DNA of 64,000 nucleotides from Ktedonobacteria bacterium (GCA_027459785.1 DAIDGU010000013.1:35711-99710), one strand, 5' to 3'; shown: positions 28,982 through 37,204, numbered from the stretch's first letter. Notes: a model not told the origin generated them from the sequence alone. Numbers and translations are program-made.

Positions 28982-30751
28982 ATGTCCCCTGCTCCGACGC
29001 CTACTTTGCTGCTGGCCACGTGCCGCGCCGAACCGTTCAGCCACGATCCGCATGATCACGTGCCGCTGCCGGCGGGAGCCTATCGCTTCCTGGTCGTGAA
29101 GCGACCTCCGCCCGCGCCCTCGGCGACGCCTGCCACGCCGTGGCGCTACCCTGTGGCGGCAATGGGCCGACGGGTCGCGCGGACGGTGGCACCACGCCTT
29201 GCCGCCCGGCGCTGGCACTGCCGCACCTGTGAACATGAGTTCAGCGTTATCGCCGGCGCACCGGACAGCGCGACCGAAGATGTGCGGCCCGGCACGCCCG
29301 CTGCTCGTGCGACCTTCACCGATCTCTGCCCCACCGGCGATGTCATCCTGGTCGTTCACGGCTTCAATTGCACCGAAGAATCCGGCATCGAGACAGCGTT
29401 CAACGTGCATGATGCGCTGGCCGCCTGGGGGTTGCCGCTGGCCCCGCCACCCGGCATGCTTGGCGCGCCCCACGACCATCGGGAGGACGGACATTCTTGT
29501 CTGTCACCTGGCGGGCAGGCATGGCCGCCCCACGAGGAGCAGATACCCCGCTCTGCCAATCCGCAAGTAATCGGTTTCACGTGGCCGTGTGAACACACGC
29601 TTTTCCCCGGCTACATGGCGGATAAAGAGGCGGTGGCGCGTTTCGCTGCGTTTTCGCTGGCGAACCTCATCACCGATCTGCGCGCCCGGCAACCACAGCG
29701 ACGTATCCATATCGTGGCGCACAGCATGGGGTGCTTCCTCACGCTCAAGGCGCTGAATATGCTGGCTGTGCTGCACGGCATCCATGCCCCGGCGGCTACA
29801 CCGCTGGTGGATAGCGTGATCTGGCTGGCGGCGGATATCAATGCCGACGCGCTGGAACGGTCCACGCCGGCGACGCTGCCGCTGCACGCCTGGCGGCATC
29901 CGGCGCATGTGCTGGGGATGGCGCGGCTGCGCGCCATTTTCACGCGCCCCCGCCCCCTCGCAGATCCGCCGCTGGCAGCGGTCCCCACGCATACCGCCTC
30001 GCCTGCATCGTCTGGCACCGCAGCTCCGGTCTATGCGCATCCGCTGGATGGTTACGGCTATGCGGCGTTAGATGTCGTGGGGGATCTCACCATCTATTCG
30101 TCGTTTCGTGATGAGGCATTATGGGCCTCGCCGCTGGCGAACCTGACGACGGAAGAGTCCGGTGGGACGGCATGGAGCATTCGCCTGGGCTGGTGCGGGC
30201 CGCTGCATCCGCGACTGATGATGGTGCCGGACGGGACACGCCCGCGCCGCGTAACGCTGGTAGATTGCACCGATTGCATCACCGAGCATGGCATGTATTT
30301 CTTTGTGCCTGCCGTGCAGCGCGACCTGGCGGCGCGGCTGGACGCCGCGCAACGCCGCCAGCGGGGGACCGCTGCCATGGTGGCCGCGCGTGTGACCGCG
30401 CCTGGTGGGGCGAAAGCGAGCGCATCCCCACGCCGCCCCGGCGTCGCACGCCGTCAACGCGACCGCGCGGTGATCACGCCGCCACCGGAGCGCGTCAGCC
30501 TGACTACCTGGCGCGCGGGGCGACCACTGGCCTTCCCCAGCGCGGGACACGCGTTGCCGGAAGGTCTGACGCTAGCGCAACTCCGCCGTCTGCCGTTGGG
30601 TGCGCAGACGCCACCCCGCACCGCCCGTGGTGCGCCAGCGATTCCGCCGCAGAGCGCGACGGCGTTCTTTGCGGCGCTGTGGCGTTGGCCGCTGACGGCG
30701 GCGCTCCTGGCGGCATGGGTCGGGTTGTGGCGCTGGTACTTCCGGGTTTAA
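28982..30751 (+). CDS. DUF900-type alpha/beta hydrolase
   Basis: A 589-residue protein. VILVVHGFNCTEESG (about residue 120) is the oxyanion strand of DUF900-like hydrolases and RRIHIVAHSMGCFLTLKAL (about 240) is the nucleophile elbow with Ser in AHSMG. A small double-Cys motif (CRTCEHEF) precedes the domain. The C-terminus has a basic Pro-rich stretch and ends in a hydrophobic helix (about 560-580, WPLTAALLAAWVGLWRW), so the enzyme may be tail anchored. Between the two hydrolase motifs, codons of 29481-29537 are a copy of the genomic hairpin repeat, read in frame. Its 3' end overlaps the convergent response regulator gene by 4 bases. Substrate unknown. Confidence 0.75.
   Translation: MSPAPTPTLLLATCRAEPFSHDPHDHVPLPAGAYRFLVVKRPPPAPSATPATPWRYPVAAMGRRVARTVAPRLAARRWHCRTCEHEFSVIAGAPDSATEDVRPGTPAARATFTDLCPTGDVILVVHGFNCTEESGIETAFNVHDALAAWGLPLAPPPGMLGAPHDHREDGHSCLSPGGQAWPPHEEQIPRSANPQVIGFTWPCEHTLFPGYMADKEAVARFAAFSLANLITDLRARQPQRRIHIVAHSMGCFLTLKALNMLAVLHGIHAPAATPLVDSVIWLAADINADALERSTPATLPLHAWRHPAHVLGMARLRAIFTRPRPLADPPLAAVPTHTASPASSGTAAPVYAHPLDGYGYAALDVVGDLTIYSSFRDEALWASPLANLTTEESGGTAWSIRLGWCGPLHPRLMMVPDGTRPRRVTLVDCTDCITEHGMYFFVPAVQRDLAARLDAAQRRQRGTAAMVAARVTAPGGAKASASPRRPGVARRQRDRAVITPPPERVSLTTWRAGRPLAFPSAGHALPEGLTLAQLRRLPLGAQTPPRTARGAPAIPPQSATAFFAALWRWPLTAALLAAWVGLWRWYFRV
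29481..29537. repeat. Hairpin repeat unit inside the hydrolase coding sequence
   Basis: GAGGACGGACATTCTTGTCT with GTCACC and GGCGGGCAGGCATGGCCGCC match the intergenic repeat units elsewhere in the window (for example GGAGGACAGACATTCCTGTC at 3354). It is read through in frame as a segment beginning EDGHSCLSPGGQAWPP. Confidence 0.75.
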
Positions 30752-31236
30752 AAGATCTCGCCGGGCATTTCTTCCAGCAGCACTTGCAGCTTCGCCAGGC
30801 GCTCTTCCGGCGTCACTTGCTGGGCGCGTTCGATGGCCGCCAGCAATTCATGCGCACGGAAAGGTTTGGTCAGATATTCATCCGCTCCGGAAAGTAAGCC
30901 CGTTTGTTTTTCGTTCGGGCGCACCAGCGCGGTGAGCATGATCAGCGCCGTCGCCGCTGTTGTGAGGTCGCCCCGTAGGCAGCGTAGGAACTGGTAGCCG
31001 TCCATGTTCGGCATCTTCGCATCGACGATGACACAGACGGGATGCTCAGCCTCGAAGGCTTCCAAGCCGGCGACGCCGTCATAAGCTACGATGGGTTGAT
31101 ACTTGCCATCGAGCTTGATGATGCGGCGAATGACATCAACGATGGAGGGATTATCATCAATGATCAGGATCTTCGGTTTCTGGGCCTGGGATGTAGCAGG
31201 TGCGTCCAACGTCTGCCCCCTTCCAACTTGGAACAT
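30748..31236 (-). CDS. Single-domain response regulator (CheY-like receiver)
   Basis: A 162-residue protein consisting of a receiver domain with short tails and no output domain. ILIIDDNPSIVDVI carries the acidic pair, VCVIVDAKMPNMDG the phospho-acceptor Asp (about residue 73), MLTAL the Thr switch and YLTKPFRAHELL the conserved Lys. Such proteins relay phosphate or act by protein contact. ATG 31236 is preceded by AGAAGGAC. Its stop overlaps the end of the convergent hydrolase gene. The nearest orphan sensor kinase is the one at 33798, on the other strand with a methyltransferase gene between, so a partnership is possible but unproven. Confidence 0.9.
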   Translation of the reverse strand: MFQVGRGQTLDAPATSQAQKPKILIIDDNPSIVDVIRRIIKLDGKYQPIVAYDGVAGLEAFEAEHPVCVIVDAKMPNMDGYQFLRCLRGDLTTAATALIMLTALVRPNEKQTGLLSGADEYLTKPFRAHELLAAIERAQQVTPEERLAKLQVLLEEMPGEIF

Positions 31237-31300
31237 GAAAAAGTCCTTCTCTATTATGCCACCTTCTCTGCCATTATACTAGGGGCTAGCGAATCCTCTT

Positions 31301-32086
31301 TCAGGATTTGATCCCGCGTGCGGCGAAAAGCTGGAGCATGACCAATGGATGGTGTTCGGCGACGAAGGCGCGCAACGCCTTGGCCCGGCTGTCTTCGACG
31401 CCTTCTTCCTGGCCGACGAGGGGCGCGAGCGCATCGAGGAACGGGGCGCTACCGACTAGTTCACTATGCAACAAGATTGTTTCAAAATGGGTGACGCGGA
31501 AGCCGGCATGGGACAAAATGTGCGGTAAGCGCCGCCCCACAAACCGGTTGCCGCCGCGCAACGCCTGGTGCATCGCTTGCGCCAGCCGCTGGCGCTGATC
31601 GTCGGGAAACGGCGGATCGAGCAGGATCGACCAGGCATCGTCGGTATCGATGATGACGAAGGGGCTACCCGGCGCGAGCGCCCGCCAGACCTCGCGCGCC
31701 GCGCCGACGGGATCGCTGAGGTGCTGAAAAAGGTAGCGTGCCAGCGCGAAGTCATGGCTGGCATCCGGCAATGGCAGCGCCATGATCGACGCCGTCAGCC
31801 CGGTCCTGTGGCCACCCGCGTCGCCGAGCATCTCGTCGGCATAGGTGGTCATGCGCGGGTCCAGGTCCAGCGCGGTGATGTGCGCTGCTGGCAGCAGATC
31901 TAGCAGCCGTTCGGTCACGTAGCCCGGCCCGCTGCCCAGCTCCAGGAATTGTGCGCTTTCCGCCGCACCCCAGCCGCGTAGGCGCGCGGCCTCTTGTGGC
32001 CAGGTGAACGCCACTTGCGCCCGCAGCCGCTGCGCCTCTTGCGCGAACTGTGCCTGCGCCACGCTGTATGATTGGTTGGAATCCAT
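31301..32086 (-). CDS. Class I SAM-dependent methyltransferase
   Basis: A 261-residue methyltransferase. AQFLELGSGPGYVTERLL (about residue 45) is motif I for S-adenosylmethionine, ALDLDPRM motif II, and LPLPDASHDFALARYLFQHL motif IV with the typical Asp-Ala-Ser core of small-molecule methyltransferases of the UbiE/COQ5 type. Substrate is unknown. ATG 32086 has GGGAGA 5 bases upstream. It is followed on the same strand by the receiver-domain gene with a 64-base gap, and it diverges from the peptide gene at 32382; the spacer between is AT-rich and carries the peptide promoter. Whether it belongs to the peptide locus is open. Confidence 0.85.
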   Translation of the reverse strand: MDSNQSYSVAQAQFAQEAQRLRAQVAFTWPQEAARLRGWGAAESAQFLELGSGPGYVTERLLDLLPAAHITALDLDPRMTTYADEMLGDAGGHRTGLTASIMALPLPDASHDFALARYLFQHLSDPVGAAREVWRALAPGSPFVIIDTDDAWSILLDPPFPDDQRQRLAQAMHQALRGGNRFVGRRLPHILSHAGFRVTHFETILLHSELVGSAPFLDALAPLVGQEEGVEDSRAKALRAFVAEHHPLVMLQLFAARGIKS

Positions 32087-32233
32087 ACCATCTCCCGCCG
32101 GTGTTGGCGTAAACGACCGCCTTTCGCGTACTCAAGTGGAAAGGCTGGGGCTATTATGTCATAGACCCACCGCTCGGTCTAGTACCAATTTCCACGAATC
32201 GCAAAGATCGGCCATTATTTCAAAAGAAAACGC

Positions 32234-32262
32234 TTGACATATCGCTTAATGCCAGGTACTAT
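32234..32262 (+). promoter_or_regulatory. Consensus promoter of the ComX-like peptide gene
   Basis: TTGACA (32234-32239), exactly 17 bases, TACTAT (32257-32262). Transcription would begin near 32269 and give a leader of about 113 bases that contains no other gene. It is among the best promoter matches in the window. Confidence 0.75.
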
Positions 32263-32381
32263 AGTGACAACAGGAGAAAACGGGTGAGGGATCACTGGCA
32301 CAGACAAGGGAGGGAACCGCAGCGGGCGGACCCCCGATTCGCTTTCATCATGTCGTCATGCCGACGACACGGAGGTTTTCG

Positions 32382-32570
32382 ATGTTTGACAAGTTGACTG
32401 CTATTGTTGAGCGCATCAGCACCGACCTGGGGTTCCGCGATCTGCTTCAGACACAGCCTGACGTGGCGCTGGCCTCCTATCAGCTTTCCCACGAAGAGAA
32501 GGGCGCGCTGAAAGATATGCTGGGCCGCGATCTCAAAGCCGTCCGCCCCAACAGTTTTTGGTGGCAGTAG
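32382..32570 (+). CDS. ComX-like peptide precursor (putative prenylated pheromone)
   Basis: A 62-residue precursor starting at ATG 32382, with CGGAGG at 32370-32375. It has no signal peptide. The leader is helical and acidic: FRDLLQTQPDVALASYQLSH and then EEKGALKDML, followed by a basic break and a short C-terminal core ending NSFWWQ. Trp 60 and Trp 61 lie at positions -3 and -2. ComX precursors (53-73 residues) end with a short core whose Trp near the C-terminus is prenylated by ComQ; the Bacillus RO-E-2 pheromone GIFWEQ has Trp at -3 after Phe, as here. A prenyl-synthetase-like gene and a sensor kinase follow. The leader pattern also resembles other RiPP precursors, so other modification is possible. 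Confidence 0.7.
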   Translation: MFDKLTAIVERISTDLGFRDLLQTQPDVALASYQLSHEEKGALKDMLGRDLKAVRPNSFWWQ

Positions 32571-32582
32571 TTTAAAATCGTA

Positions 32583-32641
32583 CTCTCATCGTGAAAGCAT
32601 TTTATCGCTTGTAACTTCCCTCACGATGAGAGGCTTTTTTT
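32583..32641 (+). terminator. Rho-independent terminator after the peptide gene
   Basis: CTCTCATCGTGA (32583-32594) pairs perfectly with TCACGATGAGAG (32621-32632) around a 26-base loop, followed by GC and a run of T to 32641. It lies 13 bases after the peptide stop and before the ComQ-like gene, so the peptide is mainly made from its own short transcript, with read-through possible. Confidence 0.85.
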
Positions 32642-32754
32642 TGTGGGTAAGATTATTATCATCTGATGACGATATGCTGATAGCTCGTCAAAATTAAATG
32701 GCAAAACGATGAAAGGGACATGCAGCATAACTCAGCACTGGGAAGGTGTTTCCT

Positions 32755-33777
32755 ATGTCTTTTTCAGCCCTTGTTAACCACGAGCTTTCCTGGCCATTCC
32801 CTGAAACCGATGCCGAAGCGATCGAAGCGCGATTACGACAGGTTGTGCAATACTTGGTATCGTTCATGAACCAGTGGGGCGCCCCTCGCAGCCTCCGCGC
32901 AATCATTGATGAAGCACTTCGTCAGCCAGGCAAGCTCCTTGTAGCTCCCATCTATGATGGCAAACACCTGCAACGGCAAGACGGTGGCCTATGGCCGCTG
33001 CATGCTGTGCTGATGCATGCGGCAGTCGCGCACATGGACACAGCGGCAGCGGTGGCGGCGGATTGGGAGACGGTGGTGCCGGTGGCGGCGGCAGTTGAAT
33101 TGCTGGGCGCGGCGCTGGATGTTTTTGACGATGTGCAGGACGGTGACGGCGACCTCAATGCCCGCTTTGGGGTGCCGATGATGATCAATGCGGCGATGGC
33201 GTTGCGCGAACTGGCACAGCAGGCACTGGCTGACCCGCGCATTCCCCGTGCGTTGCAAACAGTCTTGCAAGAAACCTGCGCATCTGATACACTGCGTGCT
33301 ATCGGCGGTCAAACGCTGGATGTCGCCTTCGAGCAACAGGCGCACGTGACACTTGACGAAGCCATCGACATGACCGAGCGCAAATCGGGCGCGCTCGTGG
33401 GCCTGGTTTATCGCCTGGGTGCGCTGGTGGGCCTCTATGGGCGCTATCGCGCGAAGCGTTTGCGTGCTGCCAGTGAAGACTTCGCCGCCTTTGGGCGCAC
33501 GATGGGCGTGGTCATTCAGCTTGAAAATGACTGGAATGACGCCCGCCGCGATGCGCCCAAAAGCGACCGCCAGCGCGGCAAAAAGACGTTGCCGCTGGTG
33601 GCCGAGGCGGAGAAAATGCCACCGGGGCTAACCGCTGAAGAAGGCGAATTGTTCGTTTTGCGTATGGTGCAGACGATGATCAGCCTCCATCGCCGCCGCG
33701 CCCGCGCGCAACTCGACGCGCTCGTTGCCACGTATCATTTTTCACCGCGTTGGCTATATTGGGTAGTCAGCGATTGA
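32755..33777 (+). CDS. Polyprenyl-synthetase-like protein (ComQ-like)
   Basis: A 340-residue all-alpha protein of the isoprenyl diphosphate synthase family. The first Asp-rich motif is DDVQD (125-129) within LDVFDDVQDGDGD; the second is NDWND (258-262), and GKKTLPLV (from 275) is the following loop. MTERKSGALVGLVYRLGA holds the conserved Lys of the middle region. Typical synthases make C10-C20 diphosphates; ComQ of Bacillus belongs to the same fold and attaches a prenyl group to Trp of ComX. Location between the peptide gene and a sensor kinase gene favours a ComQ role. ATG 32755 has GGGAAGG at 32740-32746. The kinase gene follows by 20 bases, so they share a transcript. An ordinary lipid role remains possible. 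Confidence 0.8.
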   Translation: MSFSALVNHELSWPFPETDAEAIEARLRQVVQYLVSFMNQWGAPRSLRAIIDEALRQPGKLLVAPIYDGKHLQRQDGGLWPLHAVLMHAAVAHMDTAAAVAADWETVVPVAAAVELLGAALDVFDDVQDGDGDLNARFGVPMMINAAMALRELAQQALADPRIPRALQTVLQETCASDTLRAIGGQTLDVAFEQQAHVTLDEAIDMTERKSGALVGLVYRLGALVGLYGRYRAKRLRAASEDFAAFGRTMGVVIQLENDWNDARRDAPKSDRQRGKKTLPLVAEAEKMPPGLTAEEGELFVLRMVQTMISLHRRRARAQLDALVATYHFSPRWLYWVVSD

Positions 33778-33797
33778 TGTGAATGGAGTCATTCGCT

Positions 33798-36479
33798 ATG
33801 GATAAACGTACTGGACAAACTCATCCACGATTGGCGCGCTCGTCGCGCGCGCTTCGTTGGCCACGCCTGATCGCGGCTGCTTCGGTAGGCATCTTGTGCT
33901 CCGTAGCGATCATCACAGGTATCATCCAATATGCGACCAGCACACCCGATTGGGGCATGACGCTCGATGCCAGTGGCCCGCAATCAACGTGCTATCCCGT
34001 CATTTGCACCACCTATGCCTGGCGCGTCGCCAGGGTGGATGTCGGCGGTTTGGCCTTCAACAATGGCATCAACGTCGGTACGGTCATCTGCGGCTATAGC
34101 GATTCCCAGATAACGCCAGGCAACGTGACGAGCATGACGAATGCCGCCAGCGTCATCATGGCGCAGCAACTTGTCATCCTCCAATCAGGCAATAAGAGCA
34201 ATGCTTGTCATCTGCCCTCGCTCACATCAACTGTTTCAGCCGGACAGGTGACGCTGCTTTCCGCGCTCGGCGATCTGTTGATCGAATTGATTAGCGCATC
34301 TCTAGCGATTTTGATCGTGCTGCACGGCACGCAACGCAACCTCGTCTGGCACACCGCCGCCTTTTTGGTAAGCATGGTGCTAACTTTTGGCACGCTGCCT
34401 CTGGTGACAAATAGCCCTGTATTAGAGATTGCCGCAGAAGTGATTGCCTCTCTCGTCACGCCAACACTTCTTGCCACCCTTCTCTGGCGCTTGCTGTTGT
34501 CAGCACCAACCCGTCCACTTGGCACGCAAGGACGTGCCATACTCTTTGCCCTGCTTTTTATCCTTAATGCCGCTTTAGCTGCCGGCCTGTTATTTGCAGT
34601 TGCCTTCCAACACGCCAACATTTATAATTTCCTCGTAAAAGTTGATCCCTTGCTCGTTGTCGTGAATGTTCTCATTACCTTGGGTACGGTTATCGGGATC
34701 GGCTTATTCAGCCGCGATGCTGTGCGGCGTGATAACGCACGCATTTTAGGCATCGGCACGCTGATCGCCTTGCTGCCTGTGCTCGTGTTCGCGGTGCTAC
34801 CGGCCATCATCCCGAATTTCCATCCGCTCATCGACTCGACGGCGGTGGCGACGAGCTTGGGTGTGTTCCCCCTGGCGCTGGCGTATGTCGTGCTGCGGCG
34901 CGACCTGCTGCATACGGACGTGCTGGTGCGCCGGACTGCTGTGCAGGCGATCTGGCTGATCTTCCTGGCCTTCACCAGCGCACTGTTGCTGACAGTGCTG
35001 GCGGGTGTGCTCAATATTTCCGCGCAGGATGCCGCGCTGCTTTTCGCCGGCTTGATCGTGCTGGGCCTGGTCGCGCCGTTGCTGAATAACAGCGCACGCT
35101 GGATCACCGAGGCCGGTATCTTCCCCGAAGTGCAACGCTATCGCCGCTTGCTGCGCCGCGCGCGCGTCGGTGGCCAGACGGAGGAGCGCGAGATCGCAGA
35201 CGCGCTGATCGGTGAAGTCACCATCGCCTTGCCGATTCGTAGCGCAACCTTGCTGGTGCGCCACGACGAGGTCGGTCTCTATGAAGTTGTCGGCGGGCTG
35301 GCGATTCCCCCGGTGACGGTGGATCATCCCATCCTCGCCGCCTTCACGAGCCGCCCGCTGGCCGTCGTGCGTGAGGATCTCGCCCCCTATGGCCCACTGC
35401 CTTTTGAGCCACCGCCAAGCTCTTTCTGGGAATGCTTCGTGCCGATTGTGTTGGAAAATAGGTTGGTGGGTCTGTTGTTGTTGGGACCACGCGACGACGA
35501 CATCGGCTATTCCACCACCGACCGCACGCAGCTCTTCCGTCTGGCGAACCAACGCGCGGTGGCGCTGGACTACCTGCGCGTCCTTTCGGCGCTGCGCGCT
35601 GCATTGGAAGAGCAGAAGCGCATCGACGCGCTGAAAGACCAGTTCATCATGACGGCGCACCATGAACTGCGCACGCCCCTGACAAGCATGATGGGCTATA
35701 TCGACATCGTAGCGCGCATGGGCGTCACTTCCTGGCAGCAAGATCCTGATGATGTGGAATTGATGGTGAGCGAGGCACTGCGGTCCGGCGAGGATTTGGT
35801 GCATCTGCTGGATACCTTGTTGGCGGCGGATCGCGCCAGCGTGCGTTCGCCCGTTCTGCACCCGGCCTACATCGCGCTCGGCGAGACATTGCGCCGCCTG
35901 GCGACGGATGCCATGATGGCCGGCGCGGAGCAAGCCGCGCGCATCAGCATCACCTGCCCGCCGGAACTGGTGGCCTATGCCGACCGCGACGCCTTCGGCC
36001 AGATCATCACCAATCTGTTGTCGAACGCGGCCAAGTATTCGCCGGAACACGCGCCCATCGAGGTCACGGTCTGGCGCAAAGAGGACGCGCCGCTGGTCGA
36101 GATCACCGTGCGCGACTATGGCGACGGTGTGCCGCTTGACCAACAGAGCGCGATCTTCGAGAAGTTCATCCGCCTGGAACGCGACTTGAACAGCACGATT
36201 CGCGGGACGGGCCTGGGCTTGGCGATTGTGCGCGACCGTGTGCAGGCGATGGGCGGCAATGTGTGGGTCGAAAGTACCGGCATCCCCGGCGAAGGCGCAA
36301 CATTCCATGTGACGCTGCCCAGCAGTGCCGCCGATGTCGCGCTCCCCGATGCCCCCACCGATCCGGCGCTTCCCGTCGCGGTCGCGGCAACGCCCGCCCA
36401 GCGCGATCTCAGCGCCGAACTCACCGATACGCTGCCCCGCCATAAGCTCGTTCGCTACGGACCGCCCGCCGAAGGGTGA
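33798..36479 (+). CDS. Multi-pass membrane sensor histidine kinase (ComP-like position)
   Basis: An 893-residue kinase. After TM1 (about residues 20-42) come about 105 extracytoplasmic residues with four Cys; RVDVGGLAFNNGINVGTVI (about 80-98) resembles a PDZ-type motif, as in the extracellular region of ComP. Eight to nine further membrane helices run to about 430, including YVVLRRDLLHTDVLVRRT, a motif common to ComP-like 7TM sensors. A GAF-like domain (about 455-590) leads to HisKA with HHELRTPL (His 622), the N box (NLLSNAAKYS), G1 (DYGDGVP) and G2 (GTGLGLAIV, about 803). Bacillus ComP instead uses HisKA_3. ATG 33798 is chosen because TGGAG lies 9 bases upstream. No response regulator adjoins. 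Confidence 0.9.
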   Translation: MDKRTGQTHPRLARSSRALRWPRLIAAASVGILCSVAIITGIIQYATSTPDWGMTLDASGPQSTCYPVICTTYAWRVARVDVGGLAFNNGINVGTVICGYSDSQITPGNVTSMTNAASVIMAQQLVILQSGNKSNACHLPSLTSTVSAGQVTLLSALGDLLIELISASLAILIVLHGTQRNLVWHTAAFLVSMVLTFGTLPLVTNSPVLEIAAEVIASLVTPTLLATLLWRLLLSAPTRPLGTQGRAILFALLFILNAALAAGLLFAVAFQHANIYNFLVKVDPLLVVVNVLITLGTVIGIGLFSRDAVRRDNARILGIGTLIALLPVLVFAVLPAIIPNFHPLIDSTAVATSLGVFPLALAYVVLRRDLLHTDVLVRRTAVQAIWLIFLAFTSALLLTVLAGVLNISAQDAALLFAGLIVLGLVAPLLNNSARWITEAGIFPEVQRYRRLLRRARVGGQTEEREIADALIGEVTIALPIRSATLLVRHDEVGLYEVVGGLAIPPVTVDHPILAAFTSRPLAVVREDLAPYGPLPFEPPPSSFWECFVPIVLENRLVGLLLLGPRDDDIGYSTTDRTQLFRLANQRAVALDYLRVLSALRAALEEQKRIDALKDQFIMTAHHELRTPLTSMMGYIDIVARMGVTSWQQDPDDVELMVSEALRSGEDLVHLLDTLLAADRASVRSPVLHPAYIALGETLRRLATDAMMAGAEQAARISITCPPELVAYADRDAFGQIITNLLSNAAKYSPEHAPIEVTVWRKEDAPLVEITVRDYGDGVPLDQQSAIFEKFIRLERDLNSTIRGTGLGLAIVRDRVQAMGGNVWVESTGIPGEGATFHVTLPSSAADVALPDAPTDPALPVAVAATPAQRDLSAELTDTLPRHKLVRYGPPAEG

Positions 36480-36633
36480 GGCGCACGGGGTACCAAATGT
36501 CTATCCTACGCTCAGAGCAGAGGCAGGGCGACCACATTGTGTAAAATATCATCATCGCGCCTATGATCTCCCCGCGCCAGCCGCCGCTGGTGCGCAGGGT
36601 TCCCGTGCCGCTCCGGGAGGGCCAGGGGTGAGG

Positions 36634-37059
36634 CTACGCGGGGGCCGGCACGCCGATGGAGTAGTGCGAGTGGATGATGCGCCAGGCGGCGTCGATCTTT
36701 TCCAGCACGAAGGTGACGCGCGTGTGGAACTGGAAGTAGCGGTGGTTGCTGGTCGTGCCGCTGATGCGCGCCTCGCCGACGACCCACGCCACGTTATCGC
36801 GCGCCTGAATCACGGGGCTGCCCGGCAGGAAATCGAAGGCCATGTCGGGGATGGTATGCGTGTGCTGCTCTTTCATCGCGCGCAGATAGGTTGCGCTGCC
36901 GACATAGGTCTCGTCGGCGGCGGTGCCGAAGTGAATCGCCGTGGGATCGTCGGCGAAGATCTGCATCATAGCCGTGCTATCCCAGGCACGGGCGGCGGCA
37001 AGCCATGCATGAATCGCCTGCCGAACTTCCTCGGCTTCCAGTAGATCGAGCGATGCCAT
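36634..37059 (-). CDS. SnoaL/NTF2-like protein
   Basis: A 141-residue small cone-shaped-fold protein of the SnoaL_3/DUF4440 type. ARAWDSTAMMQIFADDP (about residue 20) and WRIIHSHYSIGVP at the C-terminus are typical; WVVGEARISG and YFQFHTRVTFVLEKIDAAW form the curved sheet. Members are either small-molecule isomerases or ligand-binding accessory proteins, and no catalytic residues can be assigned here. ATG 37059 has GGAGGGG close upstream, so the longer open frame is not used. A good promoter lies at 37098-37126. It converges with the sensor kinase gene (154-base gap) and diverges from ilvE. Confidence 0.78.
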   Translation of the reverse strand: MASLDLLEAEEVRQAIHAWLAAARAWDSTAMMQIFADDPTAIHFGTAADETYVGSATYLRAMKEQHTHTIPDMAFDFLPGSPVIQARDNVAWVVGEARISGTTSNHRYFQFHTRVTFVLEKIDAAWRIIHSHYSIGVPAPA

Positions 37060-37097
37060 CGCTGTCCCCTCCTTACATTGGTGGCCGTTTGTGCCGC

Positions 37098-37126
37098 CAG
37101 TATAGCATAAGAAACCGTGGGATACA
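37098..37126 (-). promoter_or_regulatory. Promoter of the SnoaL-like gene
   Basis: Minus strand TTGTAT (37126-37121), 17 bases ending in TGC, TATACT (37103-37098): an extended -10 promoter about 40 bases before the start. Confidence 0.6.
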
Positions 37127-37204
37127 ACTTTTGGCAGCGTAGCTCCGCGCGCCATCATCCACCAACCATTGTACAGGTTGCACTATGCGTGCATCCCTCA
37201 TGGA

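Noticed and set aside
32382..32570. Ordinary Nif11- or Franean1_4349-type RiPP precursor
   Set aside because: The leader words fit loosely, but no radical SAM, cyclodehydratase, lanthionine or peptidase gene lies nearby; the neighbours fit a ComX-type role better. Kept only as an alternative.
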